Of a DNA stretch of 6,643 bases, positions 1 through 5,647 are shown piece after piece. The position numbers and the translations under genes were made by a program. Numbering within the stretch: position 1 is the first letter of the stretch; the number at the start of each line of letters is the position of its first letter. The notes below the pieces were generated by a model. It searched no databases. It saw only the letters and a list, made by a program, of their open reading frames with translations, and had not been told where the DNA came from. Origin of the DNA: Spirochaetaceae bacterium (GTDB lineage: Bacteria; Spirochaetota; Spirochaetia; Treponematales; Breznakiellaceae); NCBI GenBank assembly GCA_031278295.1, contig JAITKQ010000154.1:1-6643 (forward strand). Reading direction: 5' to 3'.

Positions 1-47
1 CGGACCTGCCTGGTAAGCGATTTTTTTTCTTGCATGGTTAACCCCAT
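1..47 (-). CDS. N-terminus of a probable integrase-type transposase (partial, runs off window)
   Basis: Only the first 15 codons and part of the next are visible, reading MGLTMQEKKSLTRQV. The start at 47 is supported by a strong Shine-Dalgarno GGAGG (complement of 53-57) five bases upstream; the second ATG, at 35, would be too far from it. From memory, a short basic N-terminus of the type 'MQEKKSLTRQV' begins integrase-catalytic-domain (DDE) transposases that are common in Treponema. The paired direct repeats just outside the gene fit an insertion-sequence end. The catalytic part lies outside the window, so the family call is inference; the existence of a gene start here is better supported. 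Confidence 0.5.
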   Translation of the reverse strand, partial: MGLTMQEKKSLTRQV

Positions 48-93
48 ATTGACCTCCTATAGCTGCCGCTACCGGATAGTCTGCCTTGATTTG

Positions 94-154
94 GGTTACT
101 TTTTCAAAATGAGGCACGGCCTCTTTCCGGTTACATTTTTGATGATGCAACGCG
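94..154. repeat. Two imperfect direct repeats at a putative insertion-sequence end
   Basis: Copy one (94-119) begins GGTTACTTTTTC and continues through ATGAGGCACGG. Copy two (129-154) begins GGTTACATTTTT and continues through ATGATGCAACGCG. They are 35 bp apart, in the same orientation, and lie just upstream of the transposase-like start at 47. Repeated blocks of this form inside the end of an element commonly serve as transposase-binding sites; that role is inferred here. Confidence 0.4.
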
Positions 155-159
155 CGAGG

Positions 160-188
160 TAGACAAAAAAATACGCTTGTAGTATACT
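160..188 (+). promoter_or_regulatory. Sigma70-type promoter overlapping a 12-bp palindrome
   Basis: TAGACA at 160-165 (5/6 to TTGACA) is followed by exactly 17 bp and then TATACT at 183-188 (5/6 to TATAAT). The -10 box sits inside the perfect palindrome GTAGTATACTAC (179-190), which could be an operator. Transcription would run rightward from about 195. The first convincing downstream gene is the phospholipase A2-like gene about 400 bp away, so the target is uncertain. Confidence 0.5.
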
Positions 189-491
189 ACCCTTATGAAT
201 ATAGCTAAAACGAATGATGCGTTACTCCTGATTGCTGGCGTTTACATACAACGGACAAGCGGGGACAGATACCGACGCCCTACCCCCCCCCCCCCCCAGA
301 AAGTGAAATAATTCTTTTTTGTTCTTTTTTCATTGGGTGCCCCTGTCTCTCATTCCTAAATAATTCCTCAGTAACGGGCCTTGCGTTATGGGCAATTTTG
401 CCCACGCTACAGAGCTTTTTACCATACCATATTCTTGAAGGGGGGCAGCCATGACATAGGCAGGACAGCAAGTCCCGAAAGGGCGTTACGG
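189..491. other. Gene-free region with a C15 tract and a small hairpin
   Basis: No convincing gene is present. Positions 283-297 are an uninterrupted run of 15 C, flanked by TA on the left and AGAAAGTG on the right; the same flanks, with AGAAGTG, surround the C tract at 2107-2119. Positions 389-404 form a perfect 7-bp stem, TGGGCAA/TTGCCCA with a 2-base loop, with T5 only at 416-420, too far away for a convincing terminator. Two T-rich stretches (313-330) separate these elements. The short reading frame at 195-311 has no ribosome-binding site. Confidence 0.5.
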
Positions 492-492
492 A

Positions 493-539
493 TCCGCGCC
501 GTACGCGGAGAAAACGTTATGCGTCATAAGGGTCTTATG
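493..539 (+). promoter_or_regulatory. Structured leader upstream of the phospholipase gene
   Basis: Two inverted repeats lie in tandem. TCCGCG (493-498) pairs with CGCGGA (504-509) across a 5-base loop. CATAAG (525-530) pairs with CTTATG (534-539) across GGT. The first stem covers GGAG (507-510), which would serve as ribosome-binding site for a 49-codon reading frame at 519-668 beginning MRHKGLMKFKRITK. That frame overlaps the phospholipase start in another phase, so translation or folding of the leader could control the downstream gene. This is a structural observation; regulation is inferred. Confidence 0.3.
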
Positions 540-561
540 AAATTCAAACGTATAACGAAAA
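540..561 (+). repeat. 22-bp direct repeat, copy 1 (leader of phospholipase gene)
   Basis: This 22-bp segment, beginning AAATTCAAACGTATAACG, recurs exactly at 1164-1185. It contains TATAAC, a possible -10-like hexamer, but no good -35 box lies at the usual distance. Similarity to the second copy continues weakly on both sides: CATAAG lies upstream, and TTGCC plus an A-rich stretch lead to the ribosome-binding site. It ends 30 bp before the phospholipase start codon. Confidence 0.85.
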
Positions 562-591
562 ACTTTGTTGCCAAAGTTAAAGAGGTTTTTT

Positions 592-1095
592 ATGAAAAGA
601 GTAGTTGGTTTCGTTTTTCTTGGGGGAATTGTATTCTCTTCTATCAGTTTTGCGCAAACGGCAGATAGGGCTTATAGCGCTGTAATAAGAGAAGTCGGGA
701 GCTATCAAAACGGCTGTGGACCATCAGGATGGCCTCAATGGGCCACTGCCGCCGCAAGTTGGCTTTCTGGAAATGGGGGCGCCTGCAATAAGCATGATAT
801 TGATTACGGAACATTGGGTATGTCTAAATCGGAGGCGGACGACAGACTATTTAACGCGCTAAAACTGGAATCATGGACACCGGTTCCCGCTATAGCATCA
901 ACGTATTGGGCAATTCTTCGGGTTGAGGGTTCGTCTGCATATAGAAATGCTCAAATGGAATCGAGTACGGAATTTAGGCAAATTCACCATGGAAATGAAT
1001 GGATGCCCGGTATGGGTAGATGGCATCCTTCAAATGGTCATATACGAATGTCATTTCCTGAATGTACACCGGCCTGTAGAAATTTTGGATGGTGA
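592..1095 (+). CDS. Secreted phospholipase A2-like enzyme
   Basis: The 167-residue product is likely a calcium-dependent phospholipase A2 that removes the sn-2 acyl chain from phospholipids outside the cytoplasm. Residues 1-21 form a signal peptide (basic MKR, hydrophobic core, probable cleavage after SFA). The central block carries the family hallmarks: a Ca2+-loop-like NGCGPSGW (40-47), then ACNKHDIDYG (64-73) with the His68-Asp69 catalytic pair, then SKSEADDRLFNAL (78-90), whose Asp could complete the dyad. The Trp/Pro/His-rich tail (130-167) has two Cys in CTPAC (158-162). The start at 592 has AGAGG six bases upstream; a longer reading frame from 565 lacks this and would bury the signal peptide. 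The next gene encodes a lipoprotein with the same upstream repeat. The fold call is fairly safe; activity and target are inferred. Confidence 0.8.
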   Translation: MKRVVGFVFLGGIVFSSISFAQTADRAYSAVIREVGSYQNGCGPSGWPQWATAAASWLSGNGGACNKHDIDYGTLGMSKSEADDRLFNALKLESWTPVPAIASTYWAILRVEGSSAYRNAQMESSTEFRQIHHGNEWMPGMGRWHPSNGHIRMSFPECTPACRNFGW

Positions 1096-1163
1096 AAATG
1101 AGCATGGAAATTGGATACGTCCCAACATCATATAACGGGACTTTAAACGGCATAAGATTTCGT

Positions 1164-1185
1164 AAATTCAAACGTATAACGAAAA
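1164..1185 (+). repeat. 22-bp direct repeat, copy 2 (leader of lipoprotein gene)
   Basis: Identical over 22 bp to 540-561. It ends 34 bp before the TTG start of the lipoprotein gene, close to the 30 bp seen for copy 1. CATAAG precedes it at 1151-1156, but the CTTATG partner that makes an inverted repeat in copy 1 has been lost here. Conserved position relative to two start codons suggests a duplicated promoter or leader module. Confidence 0.85.
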
Positions 1186-1219
1186 GGACTTTTGCCGCTA
1201 AAAATTCAAGGAGGAAAAA

Positions 1220-1873
1220 TTGATAAAGAAAAGTTTATGGAAATTTATGGTTCTGTGCGTTCTTTTTGCCGGCTGCGCCAGTGTTAAGGAAATGCAAAAA
1301 AAGATTGCCAACCAAATGCCTGAGCGGGAAGGCTCGATACCTCAATATCAATACTATGTGTCAAGAAATATAGTATTGATACTAAACCAGGAGTACAGCG
1401 ATGCAAAATTCAACACAGCCTCGGTTTCAGGCGGTATAGCCAAAACATTCAGGCAGGCAATCCAAATATCAAAAAGCACCCCGGGTATTGTACCTAAGAC
1501 GGTAGAGGAACCTTACTCCATTACGGAAGAGGGAAGATTGCGTATAGGAGTCGCGTTTGAAGCTGATGACAACGAAAGGTTGTGGTTTGTCCAGGATGAC
1601 CCAAGCCCGACCAGCAAGTTTCATTTTGATTACGATGACGAAGCGGGAACCGTAGTAAAATACGGAGAAGCTTATTATGACGTAAGTTGGAACTTTAAGG
1701 GTGAAAGGCTGATAACAAGGCTAAAATACTGGTGGATAAATTTCGTTGCCGGAATCCAGGGTGCGTTTCAGGGTACGAATGTGGCCGGAGCGGAAGATGA
1801 GTCTCCGTATTTGTTAATAAAAATGAAAAGTGCGGATGATATTAGAGGGGCCAAAGGAAGAAAGGTAGAATAG
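1220..1873 (+). CDS. Lipoprotein of unknown function
   Basis: The 217-residue product is an exported lipoprotein: residues 1-18 are basic then hydrophobic, ending in the lipobox LFAGC with Cys19 as the lipidated residue. I do not recognise the mature domain. It is mixed alpha/beta, with strand-like segments such as RNIVLILNQEY (49-59) and RLRIGVAFEA (105-114), an acidic patch FHFDYDDEAG (133-142), and aromatic segments around YDVSWNF (153-159) and KYWWINF (169-175). The start is TTG at 1220, fixed by the excellent ribosome-binding site AAGGAGG (1208-1214) five bases upstream and by the signal peptide that follows. It lies 124 bp downstream of the phospholipase A2-like gene on the same strand and shares its 22-bp leader repeat. 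A partner or protective role for the phospholipase is possible but unproven. Confidence 0.75.
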   Translation: MIKKSLWKFMVLCVLFAGCASVKEMQKKIANQMPEREGSIPQYQYYVSRNIVLILNQEYSDAKFNTASVSGGIAKTFRQAIQISKSTPGIVPKTVEEPYSITEEGRLRIGVAFEADDNERLWFVQDDPSPTSKFHFDYDDEAGTVVKYGEAYYDVSWNFKGERLITRLKYWWINFVAGIQGAFQGTNVAGAEDESPYLLIKMKSADDIRGAKGRKVE

Positions 1874-1882
1874 ACTTGTTCA

Positions 1883-2023
1883 ACAACCCGCCTGGTTGTC
1901 TGCTAAGCCGCGCTTAGCTTGCACGGAAATTGCGGTTTTGCGGCTTAAAAGCCATAAGCTAAAGCCTTGCAAAACCGCGATTTTTAGCGGAAGTTGTTTG
2001 GAAACCGAAGTTTCCAAACAACT
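1883..2023. repeat. Block of four consecutive stem-loops between convergent genes
   Basis: Four inverted repeats sit end to end. ACAACC/GGTTGT occupies 1883-1899. GCTAAGC/GCTTAGC occupies 1902-1918, with a 3-base loop. A long stem of about 15 bp pairs 1927-1941 with 1969-1983 and encloses GGCTT/AAGCC (1942-1953). A perfect 14-bp stem with a CGAA loop pairs 1992-2005 with 2010-2023. Such density is unusual for a simple terminator and suggests a mobile extragenic repeat or a structured RNA. No protein is encoded. Confidence 0.7.
1932..1985 (+). terminator. Probable Rho-independent terminator of the lipoprotein gene
   Basis: GCGGTTTTGC (1932-1941) pairs perfectly with GCAAAACCGC (1969-1978), followed by GA and then TTTTT (1981-1985). 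The 27-base loop contains a smaller stem, GGCTT/AAGCC. It lies about 60 bp past the lipoprotein stop codon at 1873 and is in the right orientation to end that transcript. Confidence 0.5.
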
Positions 2024-2105
2024 CTAATGAAATAGCCGTCATGCGGCCCGTAGCGCAAACCATGCGGGGGAAGGATGCGTCCGGCTCCAGCTCCCGGAAT
2101 TCGCT

Positions 2106-2139
2106 ACCCCCCCCCCCCCAGAAGTGGGGGGGGGGGGGT
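2106..2139. repeat. C13/G13 palindrome with 6-base loop
   Basis: Thirteen C (2107-2119), the spacer AGAAGT (2120-2125) and thirteen G (2126-2138), with an outer A-T pair, make a perfect 14-bp inverted repeat. It ends only three bases beyond the stop codon of the minus-strand gene at 2143. It could act as a 3' stabilising hairpin or a transcription block, but neither side has a T tract. Homopolymers of this length are prone to slippage and are also hard to sequence. Confidence 0.9.
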
Positions 2140-2142
2140 GCT

Positions 2143-3165
2143 TCATTGATACATGATAAGCGTAGGACGCGGGTCCAGGGTGTATACTTCCTTTGGCGTA
2201 AGCAACGGGGTATCGACGAGTACGCCCGGCAGCTTAAAATCATAAAACAATTTGAACGCTTTTACAGGCATATTTTTCGCAAGCGCGTTATATTTGTAGG
2301 TATCGAGTTTTTCTTTTGGAGTACCGATCCCGTCCATGCAATGTACCAACTGCACATGTTCAAAATCGGATTTTATGACGGCTCGATTCCGGATCATAAC
2401 TTCCTTGAACTGATGGATAACGAGCATACGCTCGCCTTCGATGTTATTTTTAACCATGTAATCCCGCATCGCCTCTTGTGCGCGGTTTACCTCGTCTCCC
2501 GTAACGCTGCCGAATTCCAACATGGGTTTTTCCGTCCGCCACTCCGGGTCCAGGGCAAGATGCACATTTGGATACTTTAAATACGGAAACATTGACGCAA
2601 GGGACTCGACCGGATCGTACTTTCCTATCTGGTGGTCAAGAAAAACGATCATGCCCTGTTCCTGCGCGTACTCTATCCATTCCTTTAACAAGGTTTTGTT
2701 GATCTGTGGAATTGTCAGGATATTCCCTTTCGGCTGAACGGTACCATAAATGATGTAAAAAGCCTTCACTATGCCGCGCCCTCCGCTTTCGGCGCGGTAC
2801 TCCCCGGCAAGGGCGGAAAGTTTTTCAATAAGTTCTTCTTTTGGGTAGCGGCCCAAAATCCCCATTTTTTTGGCAATGGGATGACCGTAAAAGGCAAGTA
2901 TATCGCTGTCAAGCATGATGGAGGCGGCGTTTGAAAGCGGCGGAGCTTCGGGGTTTTTTGCGTCGTCCACGGCAGCTTCGTTACTTGTGACGGAATTATC
3001 GACCGCGAGGGACGTTTGCAAATTGATTTTTTCGACGGACACGCTTTCTACCGGCACGGTATCCGTTATCTTTTCAGAATTGAACGAAGAAAAAAACAGA
3101 AAAGCGCAGGATGCCATGATACAGGTAAAAAGTGTTTTCCGTGCGATGCCCATGTACACACCCAT
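2143..3165 (-). CDS. Exported TIM-barrel-like protein of unknown function
   Basis: The 340-residue product has a basic N-terminus and hydrophobic segment (11-27), acting as a signal peptide or anchor; MASC (17-20) could be a relaxed spirochaete lipobox. A low-complexity Ser/Val/Ala/Asp linker (30-80) follows, then one domain (88-340). Regularly spaced hydrophobic strands ending in polar residues look like an alpha/beta barrel: ILAFYGHP (89-96), IVKAFYIIYGT (132-142), MIVFLDHQIG (172-181), VHLALDPEWR (201-210), MLVIHQF (247-253), VQLVHCMDG (271-279), VKAFKLFYDF (301-310). Asp206 and Glu208 in ALDPEW are candidate active-site acids. From memory, uncharacterised actinobacterial lipoproteins share the ALDPEW and HQF motifs; substrate and reaction are unknown. 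The start at 3165 has AGGA four bases upstream; an ATG at 3153 is possible. It lies 102 bp downstream of recR on the same strand. Confidence 0.75.
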   Translation of the reverse strand: MGVYMGIARKTLFTCIMASCAFLFFSSFNSEKITDTVPVESVSVEKINLQTSLAVDNSVTSNEAAVDDAKNPEAPPLSNAASIMLDSDILAFYGHPIAKKMGILGRYPKEELIEKLSALAGEYRAESGGRGIVKAFYIIYGTVQPKGNILTIPQINKTLLKEWIEYAQEQGMIVFLDHQIGKYDPVESLASMFPYLKYPNVHLALDPEWRTEKPMLEFGSVTGDEVNRAQEAMRDYMVKNNIEGERMLVIHQFKEVMIRNRAVIKSDFEHVQLVHCMDGIGTPKEKLDTYKYNALAKNMPVKAFKLFYDFKLPGVLVDTPLLTPKEVYTLDPRPTLIMYQ

Positions 3166-3267
3166 TATGTCCTAATTATCGGCAAAATCGCGGTAAACTT
3201 TACGCCGGTGCGGGGCCGGCGCGTCCGGTAAGTGTCTTTTTTACTTTGGAAGATCACGGCAAATTTA

Positions 3268-3861
3268 CTAGCGGTGCATTGGAACGCGGCCTCGAAAACT
3301 GCGGGCGAGCGTAAGGCGATCGGCGTATTCAAGATCGCCGCCTACCGGCAGGCCGGAGGCAAGGCGGGTAACGCTGAGCGCCGTATCCTTCAACAGATTC
3401 TGTATATATAACGATGTGGTATCGCCTTCCACGGTGGGGTTTAATGCCAGGATAAGTTCGCGAACCCGATCATTGCGGAGCCGCGCCAGCAGGGCCCCTA
3501 TCGTAAGGTCGTCCGGCCCTATGCCGTCCAAGGGGGCTATGAGGCCGCCCAGCACATGAAACATTCCACGGTATTCGCGGGCATCTTCTATCACACGCAC
3601 ATCCTGGGAACGTTCCACAACGCAGAGCAGCGAGGCGTCGCGGGAAGGATCGGTACAGATCGGGCAGGGATCGGTTTCCGTAAAGCCGCCGCAGACGGAA
3701 CAGCGTTTTATGGAATCGTGTAGCGTGGAAAGCGAGCCGGCGAGGGCGGATGAGTATGAACGCGGGGCTTCAAGGATGTGGTACGCAAGCCGTTGCGCGC
3801 TTTTTTTGCCGATACCCGGCAGCCGTGACAACAGAGTCACCAAATTATCGATCGCGTCCAT
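3268..3861 (-). CDS. recR: Recombination mediator protein RecR
   Basis: RecR works with RecO and RecF to load RecA onto gapped single-stranded DNA during recombinational repair. The 197 residues match the usual family length. In order they show a helix-hairpin-helix region with LPGIGKKSAQRLAYHIL (14-30), a four-cysteine zinc finger (Cys54, Cys57, Cys66, Cys69), and a Toprim domain from about residue 77 with VVE (81-83) and ALNPTVEGDTTSLY (139-152). The C-terminal GGDLEYAD motif (174-181) follows. The start ATG at 3861 lies 17 bp past the ybaB stop. I see no Shine-Dalgarno sequence there, so translation is probably coupled to ybaB. It forms a cluster with dnaX and ybaB, an order found in many bacteria. 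Confidence 0.97.
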   Translation of the reverse strand: MDAIDNLVTLLSRLPGIGKKSAQRLAYHILEAPRSYSSALAGSLSTLHDSIKRCSVCGGFTETDPCPICTDPSRDASLLCVVERSQDVRVIEDAREYRGMFHVLGGLIAPLDGIGPDDLTIGALLARLRNDRVRELILALNPTVEGDTTSLYIQNLLKDTALSVTRLASGLPVGGDLEYADRLTLARSFRGRVPMHR

Positions 3862-3878
3862 AAAATGCGAAGTGGAAA

Positions 3879-4202
3879 TTAAATTCCGCGCAAATCGTCG
3901 GGCAATAGTTTGCTGATTATGCCGGTAAATGAGCCGATTTCAGTTGATACCGCCTCGCCGACCCTTTCAATGGCGGCGCTATAGGCGGCAAGAATAAGGT
4001 CTTGCAACATTTCGGTATCCTCCGCTATGCTCTTGTCCATTATACGCACGGCCAGCATTTCCTGTTTACCGTTCATATCGACTTCAACCATGCCGCCCCC
4101 GGCGGAACCGGTAACCACTATGCAACCTATTTTATCTTTCAGCTTATCCATTGTTGAATTAAATTTTTGAGCGTTTTTTAGAAGCTCTTCGGGTATATCC
4201 AT
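3879..4202 (-). CDS. ybaB: YbaB/EbfC family nucleoid-associated protein
   Basis: The 107-residue product belongs to the YbaB/EbfC family of small dimeric DNA-binding proteins; the Borrelia homologue EbfC binds DNA and acts as a nucleoid-associated regulator. Residues 5-27 form the charged N-terminal helix. A beta-sheet follows with VTGSAGGGMVEVDMNGKQEM (30-49), including the conserved glycine-rich G-G-G-MVEV turn. After IMDKSIAEDTEMLQDLILAAYSAA comes the long C-terminal dimerisation helix. GGAAGGATG lies at about the right distance before the ATG at 4202. The gene is between dnaX (53-bp gap) and recR (17-bp gap), the classical position for this family, consistent with a single transcript. Confidence 0.93.
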   Translation of the reverse strand: MDIPEELLKNAQKFNSTMDKLKDKIGCIVVTGSAGGGMVEVDMNGKQEMLAVRIMDKSIAEDTEMLQDLILAAYSAAIERVGEAVSTEIGSFTGIISKLLPDDLRGI

Positions 4203-4255
4203 AAATCATCCTTCCAAATATATTGCTACCAGAATAAAGGCCGGCCAAAAATAAC

Positions 4256-5647
4256 TTACTTAACCACCGTTGCCTGGAAAACTTTCTCCACAAGCCGTAC
4301 TTCCGGCGCCATTATACCGCCGTCATCTTCATTGAAACGCCTGCTTTCCTCCGCTGGCCGACCCGCGCCGGCACTTTCCCGTGCCGCTATCCTGCGTTTG
4401 AATTCACCGGAAAACGACATCTCTCTGTCCGGAGGCGGCCCGTCCGTTTTAGGTACGGCAGGCGGCGCGGCCTTAGTCCCGGCGGGCGGCGCACCGCCCG
4501 TATTCACACCCAAAAAAGAGCGCAGGCTTTCGATGGCCGTTCTCAAATCGTCATGGGAAATCCATTTGTTAAGGGCGCAAAGCTCCGCAACAGCCGTCTC
4601 AAGTTCAAAGCGTGGTGAAACGGAGTAACGGATTGAACGGTACGTCTCGATTAGAACCTTGAGTCCCTGTTCCAACTGTTGCAGATCCAGCGGTTCCAGT
4701 ACTTTTTTTGAAAAACGTTCAGGCGAATAACCAAGCAGACTTTCTTTGGTAATGCCGCTTTTTAGCAGCAGCAGGCTACGGTAAAAACCGGCAAGGTCGA
4801 TTATAAATTGCTCTATTGAGACGCCGTTCTCGATAATTTGATCAAGAAGGACAAACGCCGCGCCGGTGTCGCCGGCGGCGCAGGCCTCCGCGATTGAGTT
4901 GAGGTTGTCAAAACCGACGAGGCCCAGTTTTTCACGGATCAAGGCGGTCCGTATATGGCCGTCTGAAAAGGAGGCTACCTGATCAAACAGTGTGTAGGCG
5001 TCGCGCAGGCTGCCGGTGGATTCGCGGGCTATCCAAAACAAGGCCTCGTCCTCAGCCTCTATCGAAAGCTCCCCGCACGCTTCGGCAAGAAGGCCCTTAA
5101 TCGTTTCTATAGGTATCAGTTTGAACGCAAACTGCTGGCAGCGGCTTTTGATCGTGGCGGGAACCTTGTGCGGTTCTGTGGTGGCAAAAATAAAAACGAT
5201 GTAGGGCGGCGGTTCCTCAATGGTTTTTAGCAGCGCGTTAAAGGCGCTGTTTGAAAGCATGTGTACCTCGTCAATTATGTACACCTTGTAACGGGAGGCG
5301 CCGGGCGGAAACAGCACTTCGTCCTTTATCTGCCGCACATCGTTCACGCCGGTGTTGGACGCGCCGTCAATCTCTATCACGTCAAGGCTGGTGCCCCTGC
5401 TGATTTCGATACAGTTTGGGCAGACCCCGCACGGTTCTGCTCCCCGGCTATTGGCGCAGTTCAATGAACGGGCCAGTATACGGGCCGCGCTCGTCTTTCC
5501 ACAGCCCCTAGGCCCGGAAAACAGGTAGGCGTGCGCGATTTTCCCCGCCTCTATCGATTTTCGCAACGTAGCGCTTACAAATTCCTGACCGGCAAGTTCA
5601 TCAAATGTCTTTGGTCTGCGCCTAGCCGCGGTAACTTCAAATGCCAT
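4256..5647 (-). CDS. dnaX: DNA polymerase III clamp-loader subunit (tau/gamma)
   Basis: DnaX is the motor ATPase that opens the beta clamp and loads it at primer ends in the replisome. The 463 residues contain Walker A GPRGCGKT (45-52), zinc-module cysteines Cys64, Cys73, Cys76 and Cys79, Walker B IIDEVH (124-129), sensor 1 with FATTEP (154-159), and the arginine-finger SRC motif (168-170). Sensor 2 is GSLRDA (212-217), and a helical oligomerisation domain runs to about 365. A Pro/Ala/Gly-rich linker (384-410) follows, and the protein ends in PEVRLVEKVFQATVV (448-462), like the extreme C-terminus of tau. It is nearer in length to E. coli gamma (431) than to tau (643), so the polymerase- and helicase-binding part is reduced. 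Only a weak AGG precedes the ATG at 5647, about 12 bases away. It is the first gene of the cluster. Confidence 0.96.
   Translation of the reverse strand: MAFEVTAARRRPKTFDELAGQEFVSATLRKSIEAGKIAHAYLFSGPRGCGKTSAARILARSLNCANSRGAEPCGVCPNCIEISRGTSLDVIEIDGASNTGVNDVRQIKDEVLFPPGASRYKVYIIDEVHMLSNSAFNALLKTIEEPPPYIVFIFATTEPHKVPATIKSRCQQFAFKLIPIETIKGLLAEACGELSIEAEDEALFWIARESTGSLRDAYTLFDQVASFSDGHIRTALIREKLGLVGFDNLNSIAEACAAGDTGAAFVLLDQIIENGVSIEQFIIDLAGFYRSLLLLKSGITKESLLGYSPERFSKKVLEPLDLQQLEQGLKVLIETYRSIRYSVSPRFELETAVAELCALNKWISHDDLRTAIESLRSFLGVNTGGAPPAGTKAAPPAVPKTDGPPPDREMSFSGEFKRRIAARESAGAGRPAEESRRFNEDDGGIMAPEVRLVEKVFQATVVK

Noticed and set aside
195..311. 38-codon reading frame starting MNIAKTNDALLLIAG just after the promoter
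   Set aside because: There is no ribosome-binding site, the ATG falls at the expected transcription start, and the end of the frame is read through the C15 tract as prolines. Only a leaderless transcript could use it, and nothing supports that.
261..350. Possible REP-like inverted repeat formed by GGGGACAG (261-268) and CCCTGTCTC (341-349)
   Set aside because: Complementarity is only about six bases with poor extension. The motif resembles REP half-sites but one weak pair is not enough.
280..471. 63-codon minus-strand frame ending in a glycine run
   Set aside because: It needs a TTG start without a ribosome-binding site, and its C-terminus is simply the translated G15 tract. No domain is recognisable.
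2041..2580. 179-codon plus-strand frame across the C/G palindrome
   Set aside because: It is antisense to the exported barrel-like protein, starts without a ribosome-binding site and reads the homopolymers as Pro and Gly runs.
3200..3222. GC-rich inverted repeat CGCCGG/CCGGCG after recR as a terminator
   Set aside because: The stem is only 6 bp and no T tract follows closely on either strand; the T6 near 3236-3241 is about 15 bases too far.
4700..4712. A7 run on the dnaX strand as a programmed -1 frameshift site for gamma production
   Set aside because: The heptamer is in a slippery phase, but it falls near residue 315, inside the oligomerisation domain. A shift there would destroy the clamp-loader subunit rather than give a gamma-like product.
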